64,000 bases of DNA, from the NCBI GenBank assembly GCA_038277395.1, contig CM076196.1:25861260-25925259 (forward strand), in the 5' to 3' direction. The position numbers and the translations under genes are program-made. Shown piece by piece: positions 22,440 to 35,428 of the stretch. A model generated the notes under the pieces. The model made no database searches, was not told the DNA's origin, and worked only from the letters and a program-made list of their open reading frames with translations. Origin of the DNA: Dryocosmus kuriphilus. Taxonomy: Eukaryota; Arthropoda; Insecta; Hymenoptera; Cynipidae. The first letter of the stretch is position 1, and each line of letters begins with the position of its first letter.

Positions 22440-25400
22440 TTTGTCTTGTCATTATTAAATTAAAATATTATGTTAATATTACAATATTATCAATAATTAT
22501 CAATAAAAAACTAAAATTTGACAAAAATTAGGGGAATTGAATATGAAATTATTCTTAGGGCTTTTAAAACTTTAATAGAACCTTTTTAACATTTTCACGA
22601 AAAAAAATTCGGTATTGGAAAAGTGTTTTCTAATCAATTACAAGTCCTAATAGAAACTTCGTTTCTTGCCTCAAAAATTTACCCGAATCAAAAAGTGAAG
22701 AAAAATTAATAATTATTTTTCTCCGAATTAAATAAACTTTTTTTTCTAGATATTTCTGGTTCAGAAAAGTAGTCTGGATTATACAATAATTTTTTTTTGT
22801 AACTTGCCAAAAATATTTTTTTAAATATTTTGTTTTATGATAATTATTGATAATTTTCTAATGTTAATAAAATATTTTAGTATAATAATGACAATAAACA
22901 ATGTCAATATTTTATGGAAATAACAGTTGTTTGTGGCAGTAAACGGTAACTTAAAAAAATATTTAAAACTTTCTAGATTAATGTAACTTAAAAGAAAATT
23001 TAGTGAAATCGTTATTTCGAAAAAATTTATTTTTGTCCTTTTCAAAACTTAAATATTCAGTTTTTTAAAATAATCACTATTTCAGTAATTAAATAATAAA
23101 ATTTGTGTAAGAAATTGGTAGGTATTTTTTAAAGCAAAAGTTACTTCAAAAAAAGATTAAATGCTTGATTTTCGGACGAAGATTCGCTTTCAATTTCTGG
23201 TGCGAAGTTCAAATCACAGATTTTTTTATGCTTAAAATGTTGATATAATAATTTGTCTTGTCATTATTAAATTAAAGTATTATGTTAATATTACAAATTA
23301 TCAATAATTATCGATAAAAAATTTAAATTAAACAAAAATTAAAACTTTAATAGAACCTTTTTTAACCTTTTGACGAAAAAAAATTCGGAGTTAAAAAAAT
23401 GTTTTCTAATCAATTACAAGTCCTAATATAAACTTCGTTTCTTGCCTCAACATTTTTTTCCGAATCAAAATGTGAAGAAAAATTAATAATTATTTTTCTC
23501 CGAATTAAATAAACTTTTTTTCTAGATATTTTTGGTTCAGAAAAGCAGTCTGGAGTATAAAATAATTTTTTTTTTTGTAACTTGACAAAAATATTTTTAA
23601 AAATATTTTTGTTTATGATAATTATTGATGTTCTAATGTTATCAAAATATTTTAGTATAATAATGACAATAAACAATGTTAATATTTTAATGGAAATAAC
23701 AGTTTTTTGTGGCAGTAAACGGTAACTTAAAAAAATATTTTAAACTTTCTAGATTAATGTATCTTAAAAGAAAATTTAATGAAATCGTTATTTCGAAAAA
23801 ATTTATTTTTGTCCTTTTCAAAACGTAAATATTCAGTTTTTTAAATAATCACTATTTCAGTAATTAAATAATAAAATTTGTGTAAGGAAGTGTTGGGTAG
23901 TTTGTAAAGCAAAATTTACTGACAAAAAAGATTTAATTACTTTCGGATGAAAATTCGCCTTCGATTTCTGACAGGAAGTTCAAATCACAGATTTTTTATC
24001 CTTATTTAAATGTTGATATAATAATTTATCTTGTCATTATTAAATTAAAATATTATGTTAATATTACAATATTATCAATAATTATCGATAAAAAAATTAA
24101 AATGTAACAAAAATTAAAACTTTGATAGAACCTTTTTTAACCTTTCACGAAAAATTTCGTAGTTAAAAAAATGTTTTCTAATCAATTACAAGTCCTAATA
24201 TAAACTTCGTTTCTTGCCTCAAAATGTTTTTCCGAATCAAAAAGTGAAGAAAAATTAGTAATTATTTTTCTCCGAATTAAATAACCTTTTTTTTTCTAGA
24301 AATTTTTGGTTCAGAAAAATAGTCTGGAGTATACAATCATTTTTTTTGTAACTTGACAAAAATATTTTTTTAAATATTTTTGTTTATGATAATTATTGAT
24401 GTTCTAATGTTAGCAAAATATTTTAGTATAATAATGACAATAAACAATATCAATATTTTAATGGAAATAACAGTTGTTTGTGGCAGTAAACTGTAACTTA
24501 AAAAAATATTTAAAACTTTCTAGATTAATGTATCTTAAAAGAAAATTTATTGAAATCGTTATTTCGAAAAAGTTTATTTTTGTCGTTTTCAAAACGTAAA
24601 TGTTCAGTTTTATTAAATAATCACTATTTCAGTAATTAAATAATAAAATTTGTGTAAGAAAGTGTTGGGTATTTTGTAAAGCAAAATTTACTGCCAAAAA
24701 AGATTTAATTACTTTCGGATGAAGATTCGCCTTCGATTTCTGGCAGGAAGTTCAAATCACAGATTTTTTATCCTTATTTAAATGTTGATATAATAATTTG
24801 TCTTGTCATTATTAAATTAACGTATTATGTTTATATTACAAATTATCAATAATTATCGATAAAAAAATTAAAATTGAACAAAAATTAAAACTTTAATAGA
24901 TCCTTTTTTAACCTTTCACGAAAAAAAATTCGGAGTTAAAAAAATGTTTTCTAATCAATTACAAGCCCTAATATAAACTTCGTTTCTTGCTTCAAATTTT
25001 TTCCCGAATCAAAAAGTGAAGAAAAATTAATAATTATTTTTCTCCGAATTAAATAAACTTTTTTTCTAGATATTTTTGGTTCAGAAATGTAGTCTGGATT
25101 ATTCAATAATTTTTTTTTTGTAACTTGACAAGAATATTTTTTAAAATATTTTTGTTTATGATAATTATTGATGTTCTAATGTTAGCAAAATATTTTAGTA
25201 TAATAATGACAATAAACAATGTTAATATTTTAATGGAAATAACAGTTTTTTGTGGCAGTAAACGGTAACTTAAAAAAATATTTAAAACTTTCTAGATTAA
25301 TGTAACTTAAAAGAAAATTTAATGAAATCGTTATTTCGAAAAAATTTATTTTTGTCCTTTTCAAAACTTAAATATTCAGTTTTTTAAAATAATTACTATT

Positions 25401-26070
25401 TCAGTAATTAAATAATAAAATTTGTGTAGAAAAGTGTTAGGTATTTTTTAAAGCAAAAGTTACTTCAAAAAAAGATTAAATGCTTGATTTTCGGACGAAG
25501 ATTCGCTTTCAATTTCTGGTGCGAAGTTCAAATCACAGATTTTTTTATGCTTAAAATGTTGATATAATAATTTGTCTTGTCATTATTAAATTAAAGTATT
25601 ATGTTAATATTACAAATTATCAATAATTATCGATAAAAAATTGTAATTAAACAAAAATTAGAACTTTAATAGAACCTTTTTTAACCTTTTGACGAAAAAA
25701 AATTCGGAGTTAAAAAAATGTTTTCTAATCAATTACAAGTCCTAATATAAACTTCGTTTCTTGCCTCAAATTTTTTTCCGAATCAAAAAGTGAAGAAAAA
25801 TTAATAATTATTTTTCTCCGAATTAAATAAACTTTTTTTTCTAGATATTTTTGGTTCAGAAAAATAGTCTGGAGTATACAATCATTTTTTTTTGTAACTT
25901 GACAAAAATATTTTTTTAAATATTTTTGTTTATGATAATTATTGATGTTCTAATGTTAGCAAAATATTTTAGTATAATAATGACAATAAACAATGTTAAT
26001 ATTTTAATGGAAATAACAGTTTTTTGTGGCAGTAAACGGTAACTTAAAAAAATATTTTAAACTTTCTAGA
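22440..26070. repeat. Higher-order repeat block, copy 1 (about 3.6 kb compared)
   Basis: The segment recurs with an offset of about 3,903 bp (five monomers) at 26345-29975. Private variants are shared at matching positions, including TCTTGCCTCAACATTTTTTT near 23445 and 27350, and GAAAAATTTCGTAGTT near 24148 and 28049. The short frame at 22821-23045 is identical in translation to that at 26724-26948. This is a later duplication on top of the basic monomer array. Confidence 0.85.
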
Positions 26071-26344
26071 TTAATGTATCTTAAAAGAAAATTGAATGAA
26101 ATCGTTATTTCGAAAAAATTTATTTTTGTCCTTTTCAAAACGTAAATATTCAGTTTTTTAAAATAATCACTATTTCAGTAATTAAATAATAAAATTTGTG
26201 TAAGAAAGTGTTGGGTATTTCGTAAAGCAAAATTTACGGACAAAAAAGATGTAATTACTTTCGGATGAAAATTCGCCTTCGATTTCTGACAGGACGTTCA
26301 AATCACAGATTTTGTATCCTTATTTAAATGTTGATATAATAATT

Positions 26345-29300
26345 TGTCTTGTCATTATTAAATTAAAATATTATGTTAATATTACAATATTATCAATAAT
26401 TATCAATAAAAAACTAAAATTTGACAAAAATTAGGGGAATTGAATATGAAATTATTCATAGGGCTTTTAAAACTTTAATAGAACCTTTTTAACATTTTCA
26501 CGAAAAAAAATTCGGTATTGGAAAAGTGTTTTCTAATCAATTACAAGTCCTAATAGAAACTTCGTTTCTTGCCTCAAAAATTTACCCGAATCAAAAAGTG
26601 AAGAAAAATTAATAATTATTTTTCTCCGAATTAAATAAACTTTTTTTTCTAGATATTTCTGGTTCAGAAAAGTAGTCTGGATTATACAATAATTTTTTTT
26701 TGTAACTTGCCAAAAATATTTTTTTAAATATTTTGTTTTATGATAATTATTGATAATTTTCTAATGTTAATAAAATATTTTAGTATAATAATGACAATAA
26801 ACAATGTCAATATTTTATGGAAATAACAGTTGTTTGTGGCAGTAAACGGTAACTTAAAAAAATATTTAAAACTTTCTAGATTAATGTAACTTAAAAGAAA
26901 ATTTAGTGAAATCGTTATTTCGAAAAAATTTATTTTTGTCCTTTTCAAAACTTAAATATTCAGTTTTTTAAAATAATCACTATTTCAGTAATTAAATAAT
27001 AAAATATGTGTAAGAAATTGGTAGGTATTTTTTAAAGCAAAAGTTACTTCAAAAAAAGATTAAATGCTTGATTTTCGGACGAAGATTCGCTTTCAATTTC
27101 TGGTGCGAAGTTCAAATCACAGATTTTTTTATGCTTAAAATGTTGATATAATAATTTGTCTTGTCATTATTAAATTAAAGTATTATGTTAATATTACAAA
27201 TTATCAATAATTATCGATAAAAAATTTAAATTAAACAAAAATTAAAACTTTAATAGAACCTTTTTTAACCTTTTGACGAAAAAAAATTCGGAGTTAAAAA
27301 AATGTTTTCTAATCAATTACAAGTCCTAATATAAACTTCGTTTCTTGCCTCAACATTTTTTTCCGAATCAAAATGTGAAGAAAAATTAATAATTATTTTT
27401 CTCCGAATTAAATAAACTTTTTTTCTAGATATTTTTGGTTCAGAAAAGCAGTCTGGAGTATACAATCATTTTTTTTTTTGTAACTTGACAAAAATATTTT
27501 TAAAAATATTTTTGTTTATGATAATTATTGATGTTCTAATGTTATCAAAATATTTTAGTATAATAATGACAATAAACAGTGTTAATATTTTAATGGAAAT
27601 AACAGTTTTTTGTGGCAGTAAACGGTAACTTAAAAAAATATTTTAAACTTTCTAGATTAATGTATCTTCAAAGAAAATTTAATGAAATCGTTATTTCGAA
27701 AAAATTTATTTTTGTCCTTTTCAAAACGTAAATATTCAGTTTTTTAAAATAATCACTATTTCAGTAATTAAATAATAAAATTTGTGTAAGGAAGTGTTGG
27801 GTAGTTTGTAAAGCAAAATTTACTGACAAAAAAGATTTAATTACTTTCGGATGAAAATTCGCCTTCGATTTCTGACAGGAAGTTCAAATCACAGATTTTT
27901 TATCCTTATTTAAATGTTGATATAATAATTTATCTTGTCATTATTAAATTAAAATATTATGTTAATATTACAATATTATCAATAATTATCGATAAAAAAA
28001 TTAAAATGTAACAAAAATTAAAACTTTGATAGAACCTTTTTTAACCTTTCACGAAAAATTTCGTAGTTAAAAAAATGTTTTCTAATCAATTACAAGTCCT
28101 AATATAAACTTCGTTTCTTGCCTCAAAATGTTTTTCCGAATCAAAAAGTGAAGAAAAATTAGTAATTATTTTTCTCCGAATTAAATAACCTTTTTTTTTC
28201 TAGAAATTTTTGGTTCAGAAAAATAGTCTGGAGTATACAATCATTTTTTTTTGTAACTTGACAAAAATATTTTTTTAAATATTTTTGTTTATGATAATTA
28301 TTGATGTTCTAATGTTAGCAAAATATCTTAGTATAATAATGACAATAAACAATATCAATATTTTAATGGAAATAACAGTTGTTTGTGGCAGTAAACTGTA
28401 ACTTAAAAAAATATTTAAAACTTTCTAGATTAATGTATCTTAAAAGAAAATTTATTGAAATCGTTATTTCGAAAAAGTTTATTTTTGTCGTTTTCAAAAC
28501 GTAAATGTTCAGTTTTATTAAATAATCACTATTTCAGTAATTAAATAATAAAATTTGTGTAAGAAAGTGTTGGGTATTTTGTAAAGCAAAATTTACTGCC
28601 AAAAAAGATTTAATTACTTTCGGATGAAGATTCGCCTTCGATTTCTGGCAGGAAGTTCAAATCACAGATTTTTTATCCTTATTTAAATGTTGATATAATA
28701 ATTTGTCTTGTCATTATTAAATTAACGTATTATGTTTATATTACAAATTATCAATAATTATCGATAAAAAAATTAAAATTGAACAAAAATTGAAACTTTA
28801 ATAGATCCTTTTTTAACCTTTCACGAAAAAAAATTCGGAGTTAAAAAAAAATGTTTTCTAATCAATTACAAGCCCTAATATAAACTTCGTTTCTTGCTTC
28901 AAATTTTTTCCCGAATCAAAAAGTGAAGAAAAATTAATAATTATTTTTCTCCGAATTAAATAAACTTTTTTTCTAGATATTTTTGGTTCAGAAATGTAGT
29001 CTGGATTATTCAATAATTTTTTTTTTGTAACTTGACAAGAATATTTTTTAAAATATTTTTGTTTATGATAATTATTGATGTTCTAATGTTAGCAAAATAT
29101 TTTAGTATAATAATGACAATAAACAATGTTAATATTTTAATGGAAATAACAGTTTTTTGTGGCAGTAAACGGTAACTTAAAAAAATATTTAAAACTTTCT
29201 AGATTAATGTAACTTAAAAGAAAATTTAATGAAATCGTTATTTCGAAAAAATTTATTTTTGTCCTTTTCAAAACTTAAATATTCAGTTTTTTAAAATAAT

Positions 29301-29975
29301 TACTATTTCAGTAATTAAATAATAAAATTTGTGTAAAAAAGTGTTAGGTATTTTTTAAAGCAAAAGTTACTTCAAAAAAAGATTAAATGCTTGATTTTCG
29401 GACGAAGATTCGCTTTCAATTTCTGGTGCGAAGTTCAAATCACAGATTTTTTTATGCTTAAAATGTTGATATAATAATTTGTCTTGTCATTATTAAATTA
29501 AAGTATTATGTTAATATTACAAATTATCAATAATTATCGATAAAAAATTGTAATTAAACAAAAATTAGAACTTTAATAGAACCTTTTTTAACCTTTTGAC
29601 GAAAAAAAATTCGGAGTTAAAAAAATGTTTTCTAATCAATTACAAGCCCTAATATAAACTTCGTTTCTTGCCTCAAATTTTTTTCCGAATCAAAAAGTGA
29701 AGAAAAATTAATAATTATTTTTCTCCGAATTAAATAAACTTTTTTTTCTAGATATTTGTGGTTCAGAAAAATAGTCTGGAGTATACAATCATTTTTTTTT
29801 GTAACTTGACAAAAATATTTTTTTAAATATTTTTTGTTTATGATAATTATTGATGTTCTAATGTTAGCAAAATATTTTAGTATAATAATGACAATAAACA
29901 ATGTTAATATTTTAATGGAAATAACAGTTTTTTGTGGCAGTAAACGGTAACTTAAAAAAATATTTTAAACTTTCT
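26345..29975. repeat. Higher-order repeat block, copy 2
   Basis: This is the duplicate of 22440-26070. Differences from copy 1 are few and scattered, for example an added AA in the run near 28845. A third partial relative starting near 31090 shares the GAAAAATTTCGTAGTT variant. Confidence 0.85.
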
Positions 29976-32639
29976 AGATTAATGTATCTTAAAAGAAAAT
30001 TTATTGAAATCGTTATTTCGAAAAAGTTTATTTTTGTCCTTTTCAAAACGTAAATATTCAGTTTTTTAAAATAATCACTATTTCAGTAATTAAATAATAA
30101 AATTTGTGTAAGAAAGTGTTGGGTATTTTGTAAAGCAAAATTTACGGACAAAAAAGATTTAATTACTTTCGGATGAAAATTCGCCTTCGATTTCTGGCAG
30201 GAAGTTCAAATCACAGATTTTTTATCCTTATTTAAATGTTGATATAATAATTTGTCTTGTCATTATTAAATTAACGTATTATGTTTATATTACAAATTAT
30301 CAATAATTATCGATAAAAAAATTAAAATTGAACAAAATTAAAACTTTAATAGATCCTTTTTTAACCTTTCACGAAAAAAAATTCGGAGTTAAAAAAATGT
30401 TTTCTAATCAATTACAAGCCCTAATATAAACTTCGTTTCTTGCCTCAAATTTTTTTCCGAATCAAAAAGTGAAGAAAAATTAATAATTATTTTTCTCCGA
30501 ATTAAATAAACTTTTTTTTCTAGATATTTTTGGTTCAGAAAAATAGTCTGGAGTATACAATCATTTTTTTTTGTAACTTGACAAAAATATTTTTTTAAAT
30601 ATTTTTGTTTATGATAATTATTGATGTTCTAATGTTAGCAAAATATTTTAGTATAATAATGACAATAAACAATGTTAATATTTTAATGGAAATAACAGTT
30701 TTTTGTGGCAGTAAACGGTAACTTAAAAAAATATTTTAAACTTTCTAGATTAATGTATCTTAAAAGAAAATTGAATGAAATCGTTATTTCGAAAAAATTT
30801 ATTTTTGTCCTTTTCAAAACGTAAATATTCAGTTTTTTTTAAAATAATCACTATTTCAGTAATTAAATAATAAAATTTGTGTAAGAAAGTGTTGGGTATT
30901 TCGTAAAGCAAAATTTACGGACAAAAAAGATGTAATTACTTTCGGATGAAAATTCGCCTTCGATTTCTGACAGGAAGTTCAAATCACAGATTTTGTATCC
31001 TTATTTAAATGTTGATATAATAATTTGTCTTGTCATTATTAAATTAAAATATTATGTTAATATTACAATATTATCAATAATTATCGATAAAAAAATTAAA
31101 ATGTAACAAAAATTAAAACTTTGATAGAACCTTTTTTAACCTTTCACGAAAAATTTCGTAGTTAAAAAAATGTTTTCTAATCAATTACAAGTCCTAATAT
31201 AAACTTCGTTTCTTGCCTCAAAATTTTTTTCCGAATCATAATGTGAAGAAAAATTAATAATTATTTTTCTCCGAATTAAATAAACTTTTTTTCTACATAT
31301 TTTTGGTTCAGAAAAGTAATCTGGAGTATACAATAATTTTTTTTTTTGTAACTTGACAAAAATATTTTTTAAAAATATTTTTTTTATGATAGTTATTGAT
31401 GTTCTAATGTTAGCAAAATATTTTGTATAATAATGACAATAAACAATGTCAATATTTTAATGGAAATAACAGTTGTTTGTGGCATAGTAAACTGTAACTT
31501 AAACAATATTTAAAACTTTCTAGGTTAAGGTATCTTAAAAAAAATTTTAATGAAATCCTAATTTCGAAAAAACTTATTTTTGTCATTTTCAAAACTTAAA
31601 TATTCAGTTTTTTTAAATAATCACTATTTCAGTAATTAGATAATAAAATTTTTGTATGAAAGTGTTGGGTATTTTTTAAAGCAAAATTTACTTCAAAAAA
31701 AGATTAAATGCTTGATTTTCGGACGAAGATTCGCTTTAAATTTTTGGCGGGAAGTTCAAATCACAGATTTTTTATCCTTAAAATGTTGATATAATAATTT
31801 TTCTTGTCATTATTAAATTAAAATATTATGTTAATATTTTAATATTATCAATAATTATCAATAAAAAATTAAAATTTGACAAAAATTAGGGGAATTAAAT
31901 ATGAAATTATTCATAGAGCTTTTAAAACTTTAATAGAACCTTTTTTAACCTTTCACGAAAAAAAATTTCGAGTTACAGAAATGTTTTCTAATCAATTACA
32001 AGTCCTAATATAAACTTTGTTTATTGCCTCAAAATTTTTTTCCGAATCCAAAAATGAAGAAAAATTAATAATTATTTTTCTCCGAATTAAATAAACTTTT
32101 TTTTCTAGATATTTTTGGTTCAGAAATGTAGTCTGGATTATACAATAATTTTTTTTTGTAACTTGACAAAAATATTTTTTTAAATATATTTTTTTTTTGT
32201 TTATGATAATTATTGATGTTCTAATGTTAGCAAAATATTGTAATATAATAATGACAATAAACAATGTCAATATTTTAATGGAAATAACAGTTTGTGTCAG
32301 TAAACTGTAACTTTCAAAAATATTTAAAACTTTGTAGATTAAAGTATCTTAAAAGAAAATTGAATGAAATCGTTATTTCGAAAAAATTTATTTTTGTCCT
32401 TTTCAAGACGTAAATATTCAGTTTTTTTAAATAATCACTATTTCAGTAATTAAATAATAAAATTTGTGTAAGAAAATGTTAGGTATTTTTTGAAGCAAAA
32501 TTTACTTCAAAAAAAGATTAAATGCTTGATTTTCGGACGAAGATTCGCTTTCAATTTCTGGTGGGAAGTTCAAATCACAGATTCTTTATCCTTATTAAAA
32601 TGTTGATTTAATTTCTGAATTTAGTATACGCTTAATTTG

Positions 32640-34035
32640 CGTTTAATTTCTTGTTATTATTAAATTTAAATTCAGCAAAAATGTATGAAATGTTTTTTGT
32701 ATTTACAAAAAAAAATTAGGAGAATGAAATATAAAATTATTTATAGACTAAAATTGAACTATTATTGAAATTCTATAGTCCCTATATAATTTTATATTTA
32801 AATTTCCTGTTTTTTGTAAATTTTGTTAAATTTTAAGAAGAAGTCGGAATCGGAATGTCTCTTAAAAAATTGATAAAATCACGATCTCAAAAATAATTTC
32901 AACTCAAGAGAGCCAGGGGGTTGATTCAAGGAAAAGATTTTTCATAATGAAAGCAAAGGATCTTAAAAAATACAGTCGAAAGGTATTTTTAATTAATTTT
33001 TTTTTTAGGGGGTTGTAGAATTTGCCATGCGTATACTAAGGTAGTTATGGAATGTTAAGGATAAGGAGATGAGGATAGCGGCGATTATTCGACGAAACTG
33101 ATTTCGTAACGATAGCATTTTTTGCTAGTTGTGTCTTAAGGGTGGGAAACCTGATTTTTTTATACACGATGAGTGCTGCTGATTTGTCTGGATAGTTTAT
33201 TGATTATATTATCAAAACTCAAAAAAATCCGATCGCGCAATTTTGGAAAGTTTTTTTTTAAATCTAGTTTTTTAGAACTAGCTTTCATAAAAGTAATTAA
33301 AACCCTGGTAAATTTTAAAGCACTTGACATTAGAGAAATTCATTTATACAATCTTAATATTTAATAATCTGAATCCTATAGTCTGCACAAATTCTCTTTT
33401 AACATTTGACATGGCGTGGGAAGAATTTGAGTAGAAAAATTAAGAAGGAAATGAATTAGCCAAAATTTTTGTGAGAAAAATTTAAAAAATGAAAAATTGT
33501 CAATTGCAAATCAGCAAGTTGCTCATCGCTCTTGGAGATAATTTTGATAAAGCTGCTCTTTCCATTCCAAGCGGATATCAAAATTTCAGTGAAACGTTAG
33601 AATAGTCGGAAGTAAAAATGACAAATTTTATTCCTAAGTATGTAAAGATTTTTCGGCGTTTCCAAATTCGGTCAATCGGTTCTTTTACGTTAACATAGGT
33701 TTAGACCTGCTGTTCAGTGGCTTTCAATTTTATAGTCGTGGGCCGAAACAGCTCGACAGTCTACAATAGCCGTAGTAATATTAATGTACTTTTAATTCAA
33801 AAATGGTTTGCCCAAGGGACGGAAAAAAATCTGTCTTTAGTTCATCGGTATAAATAAGAAAACTACCAAAAATATTGATTCTGGTTTTCAAACATTCAAA
33901 ACTTACAATTATTTTCTTTCCCTTTAAAGTAAGATAACATTAATAACTGTCAAAATTGGAACAATCGTGAAATAAATTTATTTTGTCTCATTCTGTAAAT
34001 GCAGACCTCGTATATTTTTTAAATAGTTTTTTAGT
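32640..34035. other. Intergenic sequence without recognised genes
   Basis: The satellite ends in degenerate sequence near 32640. From about 33000 to 33800 base composition is more balanced than in the repeats (for example GGAGATGAGGATAGCGGCG near 33062), but no frame longer than about 60 codons has recognisable domains. I see no RNA gene or transposon terminus. Confidence 0.4.
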
Positions 34036-34247
34036 CAGAATGTCTAGTCGACCGGGAAATCGAGAAAAACCGAGAATTTTATTATTCTATCGCAAAATCG
34101 ACCTTTTTTTATACGAAAATCTTTAAATTCTAAATTCTGATTGCTATACCTTAGTCCGGAAAAATGACAATTTTTTTTATTTATAAAAATCGAGAAAAAA
34201 ACATCAAAAGCCGGGAATTTCAAATTGCCTGATGACTAGACGCTCTG
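34036..34247. mobile_element. MITE-like element, about 212 bp
   Basis: The left end CAGAATGTCTAGTC (34036-34049) and the right end GACTAGACGCTCTG (34234-34247) are inverted repeats with two mismatches. Internal CGGGAAATCGAGAAAAACCG is mirrored by CGAGAAAAAAAC and CCGGGAATTTC. No coding capacity is present. The target-site duplication is not obvious. Confidence 0.6.
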
Positions 34248-34752
34248 AGGATTCTTTTTGTTGATGACTTGACGGGAAAAAATATTTTTCCATTCTGTTG
34301 TGAAATTAGGGATTTTTAACAAACTGTCATGTATGGTGGAATCTGTATTTATTAGTTTATTATTAGTTTCAGTTTTTTTCAGTTTTTCAACAGTACGAAA
34401 ATTATATTCATTCCGACATGATTGATTCGAAATAAATTTATTAACTATAATTTACAAGGTCTTTAAATTATAATACAATCCTATCACATTTTCCCTCGAC
34501 ATTTTCTTCAAGAGAAGGTATTTTAAATATTAAAGATGTACTCAAGCTCAAAAATGACTTTGCCTACGCCCCGAGTCTCAGTGATGTAAAAGTTATATAT
34601 CCCAAATTTCAAGAACATTGGTTAATATCTAGGGGTTGCACACATTGATTACTTTTTTTCAAACTAGTGAAATTTCTAATATTGAAGTTCTTTTGTACTA
34701 TGTTCGCTTTCCATGTGATTCTTTTATCTGTTGCAGGTAATTGAACTTTAAA

Positions 34753-35373
34753 ATGGGAACCAAAAGAGGAATTTGGTCTACGAGTGCTAAACTAGAGGAA
34801 GTGTGGGGGAAAGCAAATATCCCTGTTAAGACGGAGAAGAATATCCGTGCTGGCATACAAAAGATGAAAGAATACCAAAATCTGGGTAAAGAAAAATTCA
34901 GAAACACGGATACAGCAAATATGAAACAGCAGATTTGGAAAGGTCGTCGAGTTATTTGACATTTCCCGGCAAAATGTGATGGTAGCGTTTCAGAAGAAGA
35001 TAAAGAATTTCTAATGTCACAAAGAGAAGATCGTATGAGTTCGTCAATGAGTGGAGTAGACAAGGTTTCCGCTTCGAGAATAAGAACTAAGTGTGCAAAA
35101 AGAGACAAAAGTGACTCATACAAGAATAAACACTACAAAGCGATCGCTGAAATCAATAAGACGGTTCTACTGGAAGAGGAAGACTCATCTCCATCAGCAC
35201 CTACTGATGAGGCCGAATTTTCGGCTCCAGCAAGGAAAAAATTACGTTCGATTCCCAGATTGAAACCTCTTGATCAGACTCTCACGTCTACTTGGGATCG
35301 AGAACAGCTCTCTAATCGACAAGCAAGTATTTCATTTATAGCAACTGCAACTAGCCTTGGACACGATGTTTAA
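34753..35373 (+). pseudogene. Transposase-like protein, N-terminal part
   Basis: The ATG at 34753 gives MGTKRGIWSTSAKLEEVWG, a short frame that stops at 34957. The following frame covers 35014-35373: SQREDRMSSSMSGVD, a lysine/arginine-rich stretch RIRTKCAKRDKS, an acidic patch LLEEEDSSPSAPTDEA, and SIPRLKPLDQTLTSTWDRE. The later sequence VSPATAYRARTINRS (about 35379-35425, another frame) leads up to the mariner insertion. At least two frame breaks are present. Together with the block after the mariner this is one protein of the long-TIR transposon. I recognise no named DNA-binding domain. Confidence 0.6.
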
Positions 35374-35428
35374 AAAATTTCCGTATCTCCAGCTACCGCT
35401 TACCGAGCTCGGACGATCAATAGAAGTA

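Larger units (their letters stand above)
17340..32640. repeat. Tandem satellite, about 20 monomers of 750-850 bp
   Basis: The anchor GAAGTTCAAATCACAGATTT (with small changes) recurs near 17632, 18403, 19212, 19984, 20833, 21643, 22395, 23206, 23977, 24748, 25525, 26295, 27108, 27879, 28652, 29430, 30201, 30975, 31752 and 32568. Spacing is mostly about 771, 777 or 811 bp. Two monomer types are distinguishable before the anchor: type A (ACTTTCGGATGAAAATTCG) and type B (TGCTTGATTTTCGGACGAAG). Their order is five A, then B-A-B-A-A-B-A-B-A-A-B-A-A-B-B. Each monomer also holds GATAATTATTGAT and a T-run flanked by TTGTAACTTGACAAAAATAT. The array is extremely AT-rich. Open frames inside it have no coding character. 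It occupies most of the Smg1-TMF1 interval. Confidence 0.93.

Noticed and set aside
22821..23045. 74-codon minus-strand frame, identical at 26724-26948, similar at 21258-21482
   Set aside because: It is identical only because the 3.9-kb satellite block is duplicated. Most monomers lack the frame, and the peptide is simply AT-rich DNA translated.
17340..32640. CRISPR-like array
   Set aside because: Monomers of about 770 bp without a repeat-spacer pattern, in an animal genome, are satellite DNA.
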